From contig JACCIC010000226.1 of NCBI GenBank assembly GCA_018907035.1, positions 731,001 through 795,000 of the forward strand: 64,000 bases of DNA, in the 5' to 3' direction. This DNA comes from Sycobia sp. Sy_11. Lineage: Eukaryota; Arthropoda; Insecta; Hymenoptera; Epichrysomallidae. The notes under the pieces were generated by a model. The model was not told the origin of the DNA, did no database searches, and saw nothing but the letters and a program-made list of their open reading frames with translations. A program made the position numbers and the translations under genes. Below, in pieces: positions 34,507 to 48,925 of this stretch. The stretch's first letter is position 1. Each line of letters begins with the position of its first letter.

Positions 34507-34566
<60 letters not shown>
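34507..34566. repeat. (CT)n microsatellite
   Basis: 30 CT units immediately upstream of a GC-rich promoter-like block. CT/GA tracts bind GAGA factors in insects, so a regulatory role is possible. Confidence 0.97.
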
Positions 34567-34568
<2 letters not shown>

Positions 34569-34720
34569 CTCCCTAGCTTAGCAATAGAGAAATCGTGGAA
34601 GCGCGCGAGGCACTGCATCGGCACCCCGCCCCCGCCTCATTGGTCGAAATACTATATGGGGACTGGCAGATCGTCGGCGACCGGAACTTTAGCCTTCAAC
34701 CGGTGGCTTTTCTTCTCTGT
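34567..34720 (+). promoter_or_regulatory. Promoter-like block with GC box and CCAAT box
   Basis: CCCCGCCCCCGCC (GC box) is followed within a few bases by CATTGG (inverted CCAAT) around 34,625-34,645, next to a long CT tract. A transcription start is possible but no downstream coding exon is identified, so direction is a guess. Confidence 0.3.
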
Positions 34721-34864
34721 CATTCTCCATTTTCTCTCTGCCTCTTTTCATTTCTATCCTTATTTGTCTGTATTCATCAATATTTCACACGTTTAAATCT
34801 TTCACTTTTTTCTCATATGCATATATATACACATAACACACAACCGTCCACTTTGGTAATGTAA

Positions 34865-35570
34865 ATTATTTACATCTATACTATTACGATCGATTTAAAT
34901 TTAAAGCTTTGGATAACTATTTAAAAATAAAAACACGCATTATATTGTATCCATAAATTTGTTTTTACAATGATTATTTGAATATTTCGCTGACGATAGC
35001 CGTCGTATTCGATCAATGGAGTATATTATTTCCACGCAAATCAGTCAAACAATAAAACAAAATTTATTATTTCGTTGAATTTTAATATTCTCTTTCAAAT
35101 TAGAATGTACGAAGGTATGATAAATCATGTAGGTACACTTGATTTTATCAAAATGCTTGTTTTTGATAAGAAATTTAAACCATAATTGTTACTTCGTAAA
35201 AGATATTGTAAATGAAAATTTAATAGAATGATGAGAAATAGGCCTTTCCTCTCTGCTTACATCTACTGAAAAGCTTATCTGTCACTGATCGGAACCATGT
35301 TAGGATCCTTTAATACAATTCTTCACTCAGAAACGAACACAAAATGTGCAAGAAATTAGAAAATTTTTCTCACAATTTCTTAGAATTACATTAATAATCG
35401 ATAGAATTCTTCTAAATATTATGATGCAATATATATATAGTAATTTTTCTCATATTTTGGCGCTCACTTCTTGTTTTCAAAAGATGTAATAATTTTTGCT
35501 AGTCGGCTTTATCCTTGTGATTCTAGATCTGTGAAATAAAATTACAAAAAAGTCGAGTTTGCGAATACTT
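34865..35570. other. AT-rich intergenic DNA
   Basis: Nothing recognised. Confidence 0.5.
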
Positions 35571-35689
35571 TAAACGCATGATAGATAAATATAAGAAATG
35601 CATCATGTTCACTCAAAGTCCAGCGGTTTCGTTAGAACTCCTAAAGATCCGTCATTTAAAGACCTCTGCATTTCTGCCCCCCTACCCTG

Positions 35690-36720
35690 CCCCTTTCTAT
35701 CTCACCACTACCTTTTTTAAGCGCGCGCTATACATATCCGGGAATAGATATGCCGCGAGGCGCTGCGCGTTTCCCGGGCGGAGCAATGTTGAACTAACAT
35801 CGAGAGAAAAGGCAGCGACGCGCGCTAGAGAGAGGGAGGGAGCTAGAGAGCAAAAGTGAGCAGCCAGCCTAGTGCACTTGCAGCGTGAGCTTGCGCGCGG
35901 TCGTTACTACAGTAGTAGCGCATACGCCGTGAGACCGCGCGCACTTACGCCCCGCCTCCTTTGCCGAAAGTGTACAGACCCCCGAGCGTATCCCCCATCC
36001 CCTATACCGAGCGCGCACGACGGCACGGCCTCTTTCGTGCGCCGACCACAAAAATAACAACTGTGATATCCACTCCTTACTCGCCCCCGCAGCGTCTCAA
36101 CTTAGAAGTGCCGAAAAACTCCCTATAATAGCCAGAGGCGCCTCGATGTTTGGAGGTTAGGCTGGCGTTATATGTGTATGTAGACCTGGACGTAAGTGAA
36201 CAAAAGAGAAAGGCAGAGAGGCGAAGAGCGAAGGACAGGGAGTGAGAGAGGCAAATCAAGAAAAAGAGCTCGAGGAAAATAAGGTCGGACGATAATGCGG
36301 CAGCGGCGCTGGCCTCGTCGTCAGCCGAGGAACGAAGCGGACGTCGTCGTCGTCGGCTCCTCTTCCCGCTCGTCCTCCAACGCGTCGGCGGCCACGCAGT
36401 TAGCCGCCCTCACCGATCGATCGCGATGACAGCGGGAGCTTAGACCCTGCCCGACGAGGTATAGTAAAAGCCCCCCCCCCCCACCCCACTACAGCCCCTT
36501 TCCAACGCGTCTCTCACGTGTGCGTGCTTCGATCAAAACCCCCTCTCTGGGCGAGGGGATTACGGGCGCGCACTCGACCTCATCGGCAGAGTAGCAAACT
36601 CGAGCTCTCTTCCCCCTTCTGCGCGCGATTTCGTGCGTGTAAATAAGAGAGCACGGGACGGTCGCTCGCTGCTGCGGATGGATTTTATCGGCCGATCGAT
36701 TGTTGCCCTTCCGCACCTCG
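35690..36720. promoter_or_regulatory. CpG-rich island, probable promoter / 5' UTR region
   Basis: About 1 kb rich in GC and unreduced CpG, with a GC box (CCCCGCC near 35,949), a (CGT)n/(GTC)n run near 36,343 and a poly(C) tract at 36,471. A 45-codon frame starting at ATG 36,295 (MRQRRWPRRQPRNEADVVVV) and an overlapping ATG-less frame are open but look compositional. A donor-like GACGAG|GTATAG lies at 36,457. I suggest a transcription start with a non-coding first exon. It might serve the gene at 55.4 kb or another gene outside the window. Confidence 0.4.
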
Positions 36721-36767
36721 ACGATATTATTGTATAAGCTCGACGCGTATAAGTTCGGGTGTGAGAC

Positions 36768-36947
36768 GACGAAAAACTATATGCAAATTAAACAATTGCA
36801 ACGAACGTGATTCCCATATCTCCATTTTGTAAGCAATATTATGTATTTTGGTTTTGTTATATTTTTATCCATTGTATATTTGTATAAAATTTTTTTCAAA
36901 TAAAGCATTTTGTTGAAATAAAAATAAAAAAAGGACGAAAAACTATA
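36768..36947 (+). mobile_element. Short retroposed insert with 14-bp target duplications
   Basis: GACGAAAAACTATA occurs at 36,768-36,781 and again, identical, at 36,934-36,947. Between them lie 152 bp of unrelated AT-rich sequence ending CAAATAAAGC...GAAATAAAAATAAAAAAAG. The AATAAA signals and A-rich end directly before the second repeat are the hallmark of target-primed retroposition. The insert may be the 3' end of a cellular mRNA (processed pseudogene) or a severely truncated LINE or SINE; no coding is seen. Confidence 0.85.
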
Positions 36948-37982
36948 GAGTTGTGGCCAACTATAGTGCTCATCCGCACCTCGCCCTGATTTTTACCTGA
37001 GGCCTTTAAATGATTACCGACCCCCTTCGCCTACCAAACAAATATCGATTTATAAGTCGCTCTACCGCCTGCGGTTGCGTAAATCCCTCTGTAACATCTG
37101 ATAGCGTAATAATTAACTCGAACCGAAGTGGAATTTCGCTCTATTCATCTAAACAAAAACCGAACTAGTAAGGAAAAGAGTTCAGCTCCGTCTTTCAAGA
37201 GAGTGACGTAACAAAATATCTATGCTATTTATTTGAGAGTAACGCGAGGAATCAAAATTTATTATAAATTTATTACAAATTTGTTATTACTAAGCATTAT
37301 AAAAATCTAATTTAACTAATGAAATATTTTTTAATGCAAATATGTTTTTGGTTCAAACAAATAATTTCGATTAATTTATAAAATTTTAATTTTATGTAAT
37401 ATTTGTTCAAATTGTTATCTCAAGTAATAAAAAAAATTATTCTCAAATTTTGCAATCTTTTTAATTTTAAGATAACACTTGTAAGCTAACTTATTTAGTA
37501 AAGATGTGTTTCGAGATATGAAATTATTGATCTCACATGAAAAATTTTTTGATCTTATTATCAGAACTTAAGCGGTAGCTTTTCTGAGTCGTAAGCTAAT
37601 AAGTTACCAATACCCGACCAGGTATTATTATTTCGTGTATTCAGTTGAAAAAACGTTTTGCGTACATTTTCCAAGAGAGACTTCCCTTATATATTAATAA
37701 ATATAAAATAAGAAAAAAAATCATTAATTATAATTTTAATATAAAGATTATTAATACAGTTAGCATAAGAACTGCAATTTCATAGACATAAATAACAAAA
37801 TATTTTCCATACGCATCATACGCAATATAACCTTATTTATATGGTCTATAGAAGCCAGAGAAAGAGTTATAAAATGACAGAGAAATATGTATAACGACAT
37901 TTTTTAATACACGAAGAAAATGGTTTATCAAAAATTACTTACTTATACTTAACTATCAATAACTTATATTGAACATTTCAAT

Positions 37983-37986
<4 letters not shown>
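36948..37986. other. Intergenic DNA
   Basis: The sequence becomes AT-rich to the right. Nothing recognised. Confidence 0.5.

Positions 37987-38049
<63 letters not shown>
37987..38049. repeat. (TA)n microsatellite
   Basis: About 31 TA units. Confidence 0.98.
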
Positions 38050-38052
<3 letters not shown>

Positions 38053-39620
38053 GTATATATATTTACAAGTATAGAAAAAATACTGTATTATAAAATCCAA
38101 AAAAATAATATCAAATTTAATTACGTTTACAAGAAAAGTTAACATTTATAATAATTTCTTAACATTTTTTAGTATGTTTCCTTATTCCTAGAAAATATAT
38201 CTATGAATATTTGTTCCACTATTAAATTGTTAAATCAAAAACAAAAGATTCCATAAAAGAGTGATTTCTACCGTGACAATTGTGTAAGCTTCATAAAGTC
38301 TAGCTTTATTATTCGATCTCAGAGGATAGAATTTGGATATACGAATGCATGTGACTCATAATCAAGTCAAGTTTCCGCACCAAACATCCCGAGGAGCTAA
38401 AATCCACTCCTTCAAATTGTTTTCTTCTGAGACGTGTAAAATTACATAGCAATTAGAAAAGGAATCGGGGGCCTGCGGATGCATTCGCACTTATGCAAAG
38501 CTCAACACGTCGCATTTGGATCCAAAGATTACAGATCGCCTCGTTCTCTATGAGAAATCTCCGATATTTCATACACTTTATTGGTTGGAGGGTAGTGCAA
38601 GAGAAATTTTTAAGGCGGATAGAAGTCCCTCGTCACCATTGACGTTCCAACAAGATAGAATTAATATTTTTTATACATACTATATATTTACGAATTGTTT
38701 TAAGTTTTATTAATTGATGAATAATTAATTACTTTACAAAATTGTGTATTTACTGCAATATCTAGGAATTATTTAAGCTAAACTAAACTACATATATATA
38801 AACAAAATTTAAGATGTTAATGAATTTGATATATCTCAAAATTCAAAACAAAAATCACAATATCTTTAACAACGCTTGTAACTTTCTTCAAAAATTTATC
38901 TCCCGCACATATTGGATATACCTATAAGAATAATCTCGAATAAAATATCTTGGAAATCGATTAATATTTCAATTACCTAACTATATACAGTGTTTCCATA
39001 AAACTTTTTCCTCCAAAGCAATAACTTTTTTCGCGCCAATTCCCTCCCCTTCGCTCCCCGGTACATAATAATAAGATCCAAGTTTATGGATGCACGATAT
39101 TTTTATCCAATTGGAAAAGAATCCAATGAAAATAGAGCAGTTATTTTTAAATCGGCGGCAGGAGGGCACTAGTTCTTGGAAAAATTCACGGTCTCGGTGT
39201 ATGTGAAGCAAAATAAAAGAGCATTAAATTCTAAAAAGGAGAACGGGGGGGAGGAATCAAAAGGCAATAAAATAATTAGCGTGCATTTTATTTTGGACTT
39301 AAAGCCATCGGCAACAGGCCTATTTATTATTCGTTCAATGCGCTGAATTAGTCGCGCATTCGATAGATCCTCTCTTTTCGAAACTAGTATTCCGGAAGCT
39401 TGTTTGGCGAAGGAGAAAATTGCGTATAAATTCTGTTTTCATAATATTTCTTCTTTTTTCGGAAAGTTGTATTCATACGTGATTGAATTGGTAAATTTAT
39501 TGAAGAATAATAGCTGTACGTAAATATTTATATAAGAAACAATGTTAAAATTATTGTGGGCGACATAGATTTCTTTCGTCTCAATTAAATGAATAAATTT
39601 ATTAATTTTTTATTATAAAA
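38050..39620. other. AT-rich intergenic DNA
   Basis: No supported gene. Short frames at 38,516-38,713 and 38,981-39,211 lack domains. Confidence 0.5.

Positions 39621-39683
<63 letters not shown>
39621..39683. repeat. Compound (CT)n-(AT)n microsatellite
   Basis: 12 CT units then about 19 AT units. Confidence 0.98.
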
Positions 39684-39689
<6 letters not shown>

Positions 39690-40429
39690 TATATGTATAC
39701 ACAATAGTCATGTACATTATTAATAAATTATTAATAAATTATTACGAAGGGGTTGAATGGAGCGAATACTTGCTATATCCTTAATTAATTTCCATATAGG
39801 ACAATCTATTTAACGGCGTTAATTCGTGAAATCATTTGACTAAGTTATTATTATTGTTTTTTAATAAAAAATTAATGCATTGATTCATTAAATTAAGAGG
39901 AATGGAATCTATGTCGCCAACGATAATTTTAATATCGTTTCTCATGTAAATATTTACGCGCATCTATTTATTATTCAATAAACATAGAACATTATTTTTA
40001 TATCTACAGCTTGGAATAAAACTTTTAATTAATCCATATCCAATCCGTAAAAATACAAATAGAAACATACTTTTCATTAACTCCAATAAATTCGTTTGAT
40101 TCTGTACATTTTAGTTGTTGTGTTACACGTATTTTAGCCTCCCGTTATACCTTTCTCAGGCAATTAGCGCGCTATGCGATATTTTCGGGTTTTTCGCTCG
40201 GCGAAATCTTCTTCTATGTCAGATAGGGCTCGAATTCAGTGAGGCACACACTAAAAATAGGTCCTCAGTGGAAACAGGAAAGAAAGAGAAAGAGGGGTAG
40301 AGAGAGAGAGAGAGTACACGATTCCTGCTTATGTACGTGTCATACAACGCAGTCGAGGAATTCATATTGTATAATAAAATATGTTATTTGGGATATATAG
40401 TGCCAGTATATATTATCTAGCATAGAAAC
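39684..40429. other. AT-rich intergenic DNA
   Basis: Nothing recognised apart from a small GA run near 40,300. Confidence 0.5.

Positions 40430-42786
<2,357 letters not shown>

Positions 42787-42843
<57 letters not shown>
42787..42843. repeat. (TA)n microsatellite
   Basis: About 28 TA units. Confidence 0.98.
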
Positions 42844-42846
<3 letters not shown>

Positions 42847-44384
42847 ATACATTTTAAATGATAATGTGAAAATTATTGTTAAATGAAGTAGCTACCATTA
42901 AAATGAAACATTCATGGGTTCTAATTTTTCTTTTTGAACCTGACTGTCGATCAGATATGTAATTTTTTATACTCTAATTTTTTATACTTCGCCTAGTTTA
43001 ATATAGTATTACAGTGTAGTATGTAGTGATATTCGCCTGCCATTAGTAAAATAATATTGTTTTTTTGTACTTAGTCGCTATTTATTATTTTATTCAACTA
43101 CTTTCATCAATGGCATTTTTATCAAAACATGCTTTTTCATTATTTTTAATATGCCAATGAAATAAAGGATGTGTAAATAACTGGGTGATTATAGTACCTT
43201 TAGAGATAAATTAACGTATAAGAAACATTAAATACTATCTACGGACCTCCAACAATCAAAAATTTCTTGTTTTTATATTATCATAAAAAATATTTTAAAA
43301 AATTATCTATTTCAAATATATTTTATTAAAAAAACGAATGGCATATAGGTATATTATAATTTATAAGGTAAAAAATTTGTTATCTATATCTATGCAACAA
43401 TATGTCACTATAGCACTGAATCGTGACTTTGTTAATCGAATTAATACAGCTTTGCTGCCTTTCGCAGAAATCGAGGAATTCCACCTAAGGCAGAATGTAG
43501 AACAGAAATCATTAAGATAGTTATTAAATAGATACTATTTCAAGATGGTTTTCTCAAAAGCTTGCGATTGAGTGTTACATCCTTGACATGAATCGGGTGG
43601 TTAAATTAAACGTCATTGATTCAAAGAATTAACGCGTATAAAAAAATTAATTTTATTCTGGAATTTAAGAAATTTAATAATCTTTGGCTAAATAATATTG
43701 TAAAATATATTTTATAATACAATTTTTTCTCAAAAAGAATTTTATACGCAAACCCATTCGGTTTAAAGAATTTTCAAAACTTTTAATTGATAGTGAACAA
43801 AACAAGATATGCTGTAAACATAAAATTTATAATTTATAATATAGTGCCTTTTATTAATTATGAAAAGTTATGGCACTATTCAACCATTTTTTTTTTTTAA
43901 AATGACTAAACTTATGAAAATACGATTTCATAAGCAACAGATGTAAAATAACTAAGAGATATTTTTCAAAAAAGTTGTTATCACATCTTATCATATATAT
44001 GGAAATGCAATTAACTAAAAATTATTAATAAACAATATATGAACGTCCCAACTCGTACATTTTAAATTTTTGTGCAAAAAACTATAGGAACGGAGGTGAC
44101 AGATTTTGAGAAATGTGCTATGATATGTTGGAAATTCATTTATGGTATTTTGTTGATAATGAATGAATTGTCCTAGTTTTTCTTGAGAACATCGATATAT
44201 AGTATTTTTAAAAATGTATCAATTACTCTTCAAATTTTAGTTTCGTTTAATATTTTTCTCAAACTACATTAAGAAAACACGAAAATTAAATCTTCATTAG
44301 TAAAATCTATAATTGAATTCTCTCACTTATAGTATATTATATTGTATCCTTTTTGTACTAGAATATATGATGGAAGACGATTAT
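42844..44384. other. AT-rich intergenic DNA
   Basis: Nothing recognised. Confidence 0.5.
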
Positions 44385-45321
44385 ACGAGGTCAGACAATT
44401 AAGTAATACGAGAAAATTAAAAAATCAAGTATATTTAAAAATTAAGGTACATCGTTGCGATCCCCTTCAAAGTAGTTCCCTCTCACATCAATACACTTAT
44501 TCCATCGAGTTTTCCAGTTTTCTTAACAATTCTGGAACACTTCTTGTGGGATCTCTCCGAGTACCCTCTTTACAGATTCTTGGATATCTTCAACGGAGTC
44601 AAAATTTCGACCTTTGACGAATTTTTTCAAATGGGGGAATAGGAAAAAGTTGCAGGATGACAGGTCCGGTGAATAGCGTGGTTGTGGTAACGTTCAGATG
44701 CTTTTAGACACGAAAAACTGAGAGACACTGAAGGCACTGTGACAGGGAGCATTATCATGATGCAGAACTGAAGCCTTCGCGATCTCTGAACTCACTCTGA
44801 GTACCCTTACTCGTAATTTTTCGAGCACATTGAGGTAGAATACTTGATTTACGGTTTGTCTAGGTGATACAAACTCTTTTTGAACCATCTCTTTGCTATC
44901 GAAGAAGCAAATTAACATGGTTTTCACTTTGGACTTGCTGATTCCCCGCGCCTCGTCTTTGACGCTTTCACGGCCTTTTTATAAATCGACATGCCACCGA
45001 AGCACCTGATTACGACTCAGGGCATCACTACCATACACTTTAAGCACTTTTTCATAAGTTTCTGTCGCGTTTTCGCTGAGTTTCGCACAAAATTTATCGC
45101 GCACCGTTGTTCTAATTTTTTCTGTTCCATTTTCGTGATATATACTACTCGCGCATTGCTACAAAACACTAAACAGCTGACGAAGAAATGATCCTACAAG
45201 GGTCGTCAAGGTCTCAATCGAGAGAGTAGGAATCTACTATTACGGTAGCGGAGTACAGGTTCGCAGTGTTACCACAGACCGAGAAATAAAATCGGTCGTA
45301 TTATTTAATTGTCTGACCTCG
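44385..45321 (-). mobile_element. Mariner family C, internally deleted
   Basis: TA at 44,383 is followed by CGAGGTCAGACAATTAAGTA; the right end is TATTTAATTGTCTGACCTCG followed by TA at 45,322. The ends are inverted repeats of about 27 bp with only a few mismatches. Its 937 bp is about 350 bp shorter than a complete element. Its right end is the one found in the chimeric element at 24.6 kb. Confidence 0.88.
44450..45131 (-). pseudogene. Mariner family C transposase remnant
   Basis: The minus-strand ATG at 45,131 starts MEQKKLEQRCAINF. The matching frame then gives KFCAKLSENATETYEKVLKV and YGSDALSRNQVLRWHVD, the N-terminal helix-turn-helix region. Coding then jumps from DEARGISKS straight to KVKTMLICFFDSKEMVQKEF, so about 90 residues, including the TGDE(S/T)W block with the first catalytic Asp, are deleted. 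VLHHDNAPCHSAFSV keeps the second Asp, and a broken frame near 44,680 keeps the third-Asp block in degraded form. It is an irritans-like D,D34D transposase by pattern. It cannot be functional. Confidence 0.8.
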
Positions 45322-45322
45322 T

Positions 45323-45831
45323 ATACCATACGTAGGATTCCACCATCATTTGCTCAGATCGTGACGTCATAGTCTCTCAATTTCCGAGATTTAAAAAGAA
45401 ACGATATAATTCCATAAATCAAATACAAGCTACACTAATTACGAGTAATATCATCATCTATAAACAGAAGTGCATAACCGCAACCGCGAGGGTCATTTGC
45501 GTCGAAACGTCTTTTTTATCATACGTTGTGGCGCCCTAAAGGTGTAATTAGGCGGGTTACGAGTGTGCGCGCGAAGAGACGCACGGCGCGGGTGATTACA
45601 TAAAGAGCCGGCGGCTGAGCGCTAGCGACAGAGTCGCAAAGAGGGTTGGAGAGAGAAAGATAGAAGAGGCGCGAACACGAGAGGCAAAAGAAAAGAAGGA
45701 TGAGGGCTTGCGCGTACGCATGATCTCATGCGAATGTAACCTAGTTTTAAAATAAGACACATATAACTGAGGGTGGGTAGAAGAATAGTAGAAGACAGAA
45801 AGAGAGAGAGGGAGGGGGAAATCTGCCACCA

Positions 45832-45833
<2 letters not shown>
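45323..45833. other. Intergenic DNA with a CpG-rich part
   Basis: 45,530-45,640 is CpG-rich and purine-rich sequence follows to 45,820. The open frame at 45,596-45,835 is a compositional by-product. Confidence 0.35.

Positions 45834-45872
<39 letters not shown>
45834..45872. repeat. (TA)n microsatellite, left part
   Basis: About 19 TA units, ending where the probable LTR begins. Confidence 0.97.
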
Positions 45873-45877
<5 letters not shown>

Positions 45878-46367
45878 TATAACCCGACTTTTGTGGGTTA
45901 CTTACCTCGGACATCTCTGGTGGCGTCGGCGTCGCTGGAGCTGGAAAATAGGGAACGGGGAACGGGAATGACTAAGTCAATCTTTTTTAAATCACGTAAT
46001 AACCATTTATTTACCGGAGATCACAAATAATACTCTTTAGCCTAAACGCGATACATTACATACGGTTTCACACACTTGCGAATGACGCGTACAATTTTCC
46101 GCGCGCCGGCGACAAACACCACAGAGCGGGGTCCGCGGACATAGGTGTATACGGCAGGACAGAGAAAAGGGGGGATGCGACGCGTTGAGGTTTCTAACGG
46201 GACGCTCGCGCGCGCGGCCGTTCAATGCCGGGACGCGCGGTTCACATACAATTTAAGAAGAGGCTACTTGCCTAAGAAGAGTCTTCAGCGCCGCTGCTCC
46301 CTCGCGTGCTGTGGCTTTCTCTCAATTCGCGGTCTTGCTCTTCCTCGGGCTTACTCTCTTTCTCTCA

Positions 46368-46424
<57 letters not shown>

Positions 46425-46803
46425 GGGAATGGCTTTCCTCCTTCCTTCCTTCTCTCACTTTCGCTGAGCTTTCGGGCTCAGGGACGACACTCGCTCAGGA
46501 TGGCCGTGAGGACAATCGTGGATCAGACCTGGCTGCTGGAAAATCCGTCAATGTTGACGTAGCTGGTGCGTCGAGATGGTCGGGATGTGGACGGCAACAG
46601 AATCGAGAGAGAGTTAAATAGTTTCGATGATATCGATGCGACAATCTGCCTCAACAGCTCGGAGAAGATGAAGGATTCTTCTCTCTACTTCCTCCTTCGT
46701 GGGCGAACGTCGCGCACTCTCGCGGCTCGAGCTTCGCGGATTTTCGCCTTCCCGCGCGAACGCTTGGTTTCGCAACCGCGGACCGGCCGTTTGGTCGGTC
46801 ACA
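45873..46803. mobile_element. Probable solo LTR inserted in a TA microsatellite
   Basis: The block starts TGTATTATAACCCGACTTTT and ends TTTGGTCGGTCACA, so it has the TG...CA form of an LTR. It is flanked on both sides by TA repeats (45,834-45,872 and 46,804-46,822), and a 4-5 bp target duplication would be hidden in them. Near the left end, AACCC and GGGTT flank GACTTTTGT as a short inverted repeat. The block is CpG-rich and contains a (CT)n tract at 46,371-46,421. No coding sequence or second LTR is near. A CpG-rich promoter island is the alternative. Confidence 0.42.
46371..46421. repeat. (TC)n microsatellite
   Basis: About 25 TC units inside the probable LTR. Confidence 0.97.
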
Positions 46804-46822
46804 ATATATATATATATATATA
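46804..46822. repeat. (AT)n microsatellite, right part
   Basis: About 9 AT units directly after the probable LTR. Confidence 0.9.
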
Positions 46823-48650
46823 GGAATCGCCTGTTGGAGCTTGCGACCGCGATTATTATTACGGCACACTTATAGGATTAGAGAGGACGAAGAATAATTT
46901 TCTTTTTGACGATTCATACATGCCCGAATATATGGAATATAGGGGAGGGATGTTACCTAAGGAAAGAGTTCTTATTCTTGTTCTTCTTTTTTTTTAAGCG
47001 TTCGTTTAGTGATACCATCTGCGCCAAATAAAATAGCCTCGAATAGTTGGAGGGGGCGGGGAGCGTTATAATTTTTATTTCTGTTTGATTCGTGAAAAGA
47101 GTTCCTCTCACCGCCCTTTTTTCTCTGATAACGTTTAAATATAAAATGTCAGCGAAATTGCTTTTAATTTTATTTTACAACAAACATAAAGATGTATCTC
47201 GGAAGCTTTACATTTATGAAATATTAATGTTAAATGTATTCCAACGTTTATATATATCAACTTATACGTGAAAACAGCGTCGCTTGCATTTGCCTTCGAT
47301 TTCCCCCCCCCGCCCGATTTCCGCAAAAAAATCCTTAGTCGGGCGAAAATAATGCTTCTAACTGAAAAATTGCTTAAAATTTCCATGCAAACTGCTCATA
47401 ATATACAACCCGTTACTACTAATTTGCTATTATAGATCAACTTTATGAGAAATCAGAGATAATAGTAAAAACTTAAGAAATTAATTCATATGTTTAAATT
47501 AATGCATGTCTACGAAAGAGTTCTTTCTAAAACTAAAAAAGAGGGAGAGCTTTCTGTTTTCAACGCGCTGATCACGAATTTCTCAAATTTCTTACGAAAA
47601 TTCCTATCGAAAATGAATTTCTAACAAAACATAATCGCATTTTAATATATAGACAATATTTCAATTAGAACACAATGACAGCCATCTTGTGAGAAATAGA
47701 TAGCTTTCAGACACTTTGAGTTTGTAGATATATAGCAAATTTTACCGATAAAATATATGAAGCAATAAAATTCTACTTATTTTAAAATCATAGATGTACT
47801 TAGAGGATCATACTAACAATTCGACTGTACGGCATTCCATCAATAAATTTTAACACGGGCTTAATTTTTTTTCCGAGTTATTATTATTCTTACTCCTTTC
47901 ATATGTACAAATATGTTGATCTATCGACAAAACACTAGAGGTGTCCCGTACAGTTACATAAAAACTGAAATATTTTCGAGTGTTATTGAAGGATTTCTAA
48001 CCGTCAAATTCATTTTTCTCCTACTATTGTATGACGCGTCATTGATCCAAGCAGCTGCCCTATCTACACGTCATAAATCATATCCAAACATATATTTAAT
48101 TTATCTGTGCCTCCCTCTCTCATTCTCTTCTGTACATATACATACAAGCATGTGTCAGATCCACGCTCCCGAGGGTGCGTAAGAATTAAAGTCACTGAAC
48201 CACGCGACAGAGCAGCTATTTATGTGTGTGTGCGTGTGTGAGTGTATTTTATGTACAATAATTATAACATCTTTATTGTTTTGAACAGTTTGTTAAGTAA
48301 CCATATTTTTCGAGAAAAATTAATGCTAAAAATGAGGTGAACTACTATGTGATTTGGATAATGATTACAAATAGCATATTTCTGGATTTTAGGAAAAATT
48401 TAGTAACTGTTTTGATTTGAATTTTATAAAACAAAGAAAAAATGTTCAGATTTTGAATATAAATTCGGGATGAGCAAGGGAAGGGTTGAACAATAAATGA
48501 AAGGCCAAGCAATTTCGCGAGCAAATATTAAGCACTTTTTTCGGCGTAAAAACCCTCATGGTTTAGAGGGAAAAGCCGAAACAAATGTATAATTTATTTT
48601 TTATTTTCAGCAGTAAATGTTGATTCTGATAATACTACTAATGATAGTTA
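46823..48650. other. AT-rich intergenic DNA
   Basis: No supported gene; a short poly(C) run lies near 47,305 and a short GT run at 48,225. The bases at 48,638-48,650 are the left target duplication of the R1 insertion. Confidence 0.5.
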
Positions 48651-48692
48651 TTTTTTTTTTTTTGAGAAGGAGGAGAAAAATCCTTTATGGAT

Positions 48693-48712
48693 CCCGGGGA
48701 CCGGTCCCCGGG
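48693..48712. repeat. Perfect 20-bp palindrome in R1 3' UTR
   Basis: CCCGGGGACCGGTCCCCGGG is its own inverse complement. It lies about 30 bp from the poly(A) of copy 2; copy 1 holds a decayed version ending GGTCTCC. It may fold in the element RNA near the RT's start point. Confidence 0.85.
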
Positions 48713-48925
48713 TATGTAGGACTCACCTGTGAGGACATACCCACTAAAAAAGTACCTCCTCAGTGCATTCCCCTCGACTGCTTCCCACAGCACTGAAAAG
48801 AGCTGCGAGTCGGTGTCGGCAGGTGTGCACCGAGGAGACCTCCTCACGATGGCGTAAATGCAGCCCAGGAACCGTCTATGAGGACATTACTTCTGGACTG
48901 CGCCATCCTATTCGCCCTTACGAGC

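Noticed and set aside
36295..36432. 45-codon frame starting MRQRRW in the CpG island as a coding first exon
   Set aside because: Short, compositional (CGT/GTC repeats), ends in a stop before the donor-like site.
46145..46621. 158-codon frame with a Ser/Leu repeat
   Set aside because: The SLSLSL part is the (TC)n tract; the frame crosses a probable LTR and has no domain.
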